Source: an uncultured Lachnospiraceae bacterium
GTDB taxonomy: Bacteria; Bacillota; Clostridia; Lachnospirales; Lachnospiraceae
Direction: 5' to 3'
Assembly: GCA_902463835.1 (NCBI GenBank)
Contig: CABQGZ010000256.1
Span: 1-5,544 of the forward strand
Length of the DNA: 5,544 nt
How positions within the stretch are numbered: position 1 is the first letter of the stretch; every line of letters begins with the position of its first letter. This document shows positions 5,492-5,544 of the stretch, piece by piece. Both the position numbers and the translations under genes were made by a program. The notes below the pieces were generated by a model. That model searched no databases, was not told the origin of the DNA, and worked only from the letters and a program-made list of their open reading frames with translations.

Positions 5492-5544
5492 ATGCTTTTA
5501 AAATCACGAATTAAAGGGCAGGAGTTTTCCGAGGCAGAGGAACT
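5492..5544 (+). CDS. Start of a further gene, cut by the window end; possibly a transcription regulator
   Basis: From ATG 5492 the frame is open to the window end and gives MLLKSRIKGQEFSEAEE, 17 residues. CAGGGA at 5481-5486 is a weak Shine-Dalgarno site 5 bases before the ATG. An in-frame ATG at 5444 has no Shine-Dalgarno site and directly follows a TGA, so it is less likely. The beginning is loosely like the first helix of RpiR/MurR-type regulators (a short basic stretch, then FSxAEx), a family that often controls sugar-use operons, but 17 residues cannot prove this. The gene is preceded by its own promoter and leader. Confidence 0.45.
   Translation, partial: MLLKSRIKGQEFSEAEE

Overview
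The window looks like a glycan-utilisation locus from a gut-type Firmicute, most likely a Lachnospiraceae or other Clostridia. The basis is strong AGGAGG-type ribosome binding sites, closely packed co-directional genes, moderate GC by eye, a Gram-positive signal peptide, and a secreted protein with a Listeria-Bacteroides-type repeat plus a cohesin-like domain. The genus cannot be fixed from sequence alone.

Layout: all supported genes are on the + strand. (1) Bases 3-1010 are the 3' part of a probably secreted TIM-barrel glycosidase-like protein whose start lies upstream. (2) Bases 1007-2371, overlapping the first gene by an ATGA junction, encode a full-length paralogue that lacks a signal peptide. 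(3) Bases 2382-2939 encode a small SGNH/GDSL hydrolase. (4) Bases 2980-4026 encode a five-bladed beta-propeller glycosidase-like protein (GH43/GH117-like fold). (5) Bases 4073-4198 hold a 41-codon ORF with its own ribosome binding site. (6) Bases 4251-5339 encode a secreted protein with a signal peptide, a GWF-type repeat, a middle domain and a C-terminal cohesin-like domain. (7) Bases 5340-5544 hold a probable extended -10 promoter, a roughly 100-base leader that can fold back on the next start codon, and the first 17 codons of another gene (5492 onward), possibly a regulator.

How they may work together (inference): a secreted and a cytoplasmic copy of one glycosidase-like family, a putative carbohydrate esterase and a beta-propeller glycosidase would act in sequence on a decorated, probably acetylated glycan. 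The outer copy would act outside the cell and the other three inside. No transporter is visible in the window. The secreted cohesin-like protein may be a surface or scaffold component; its link to the enzymes rests only on gene order. Gaps between the first six genes run from a 4-base overlap to 52 bases with no convincing terminator, so one transcript could cover bases 1-5339.

The most interesting points are the tandem secreted/cytoplasmic paralogues of an unassigned TIM-barrel family, the small peptide of the YxxPEME type next to the cohesin-like gene, and the leader whose predicted 5' end is complementary to the start codon region of the gene it precedes.
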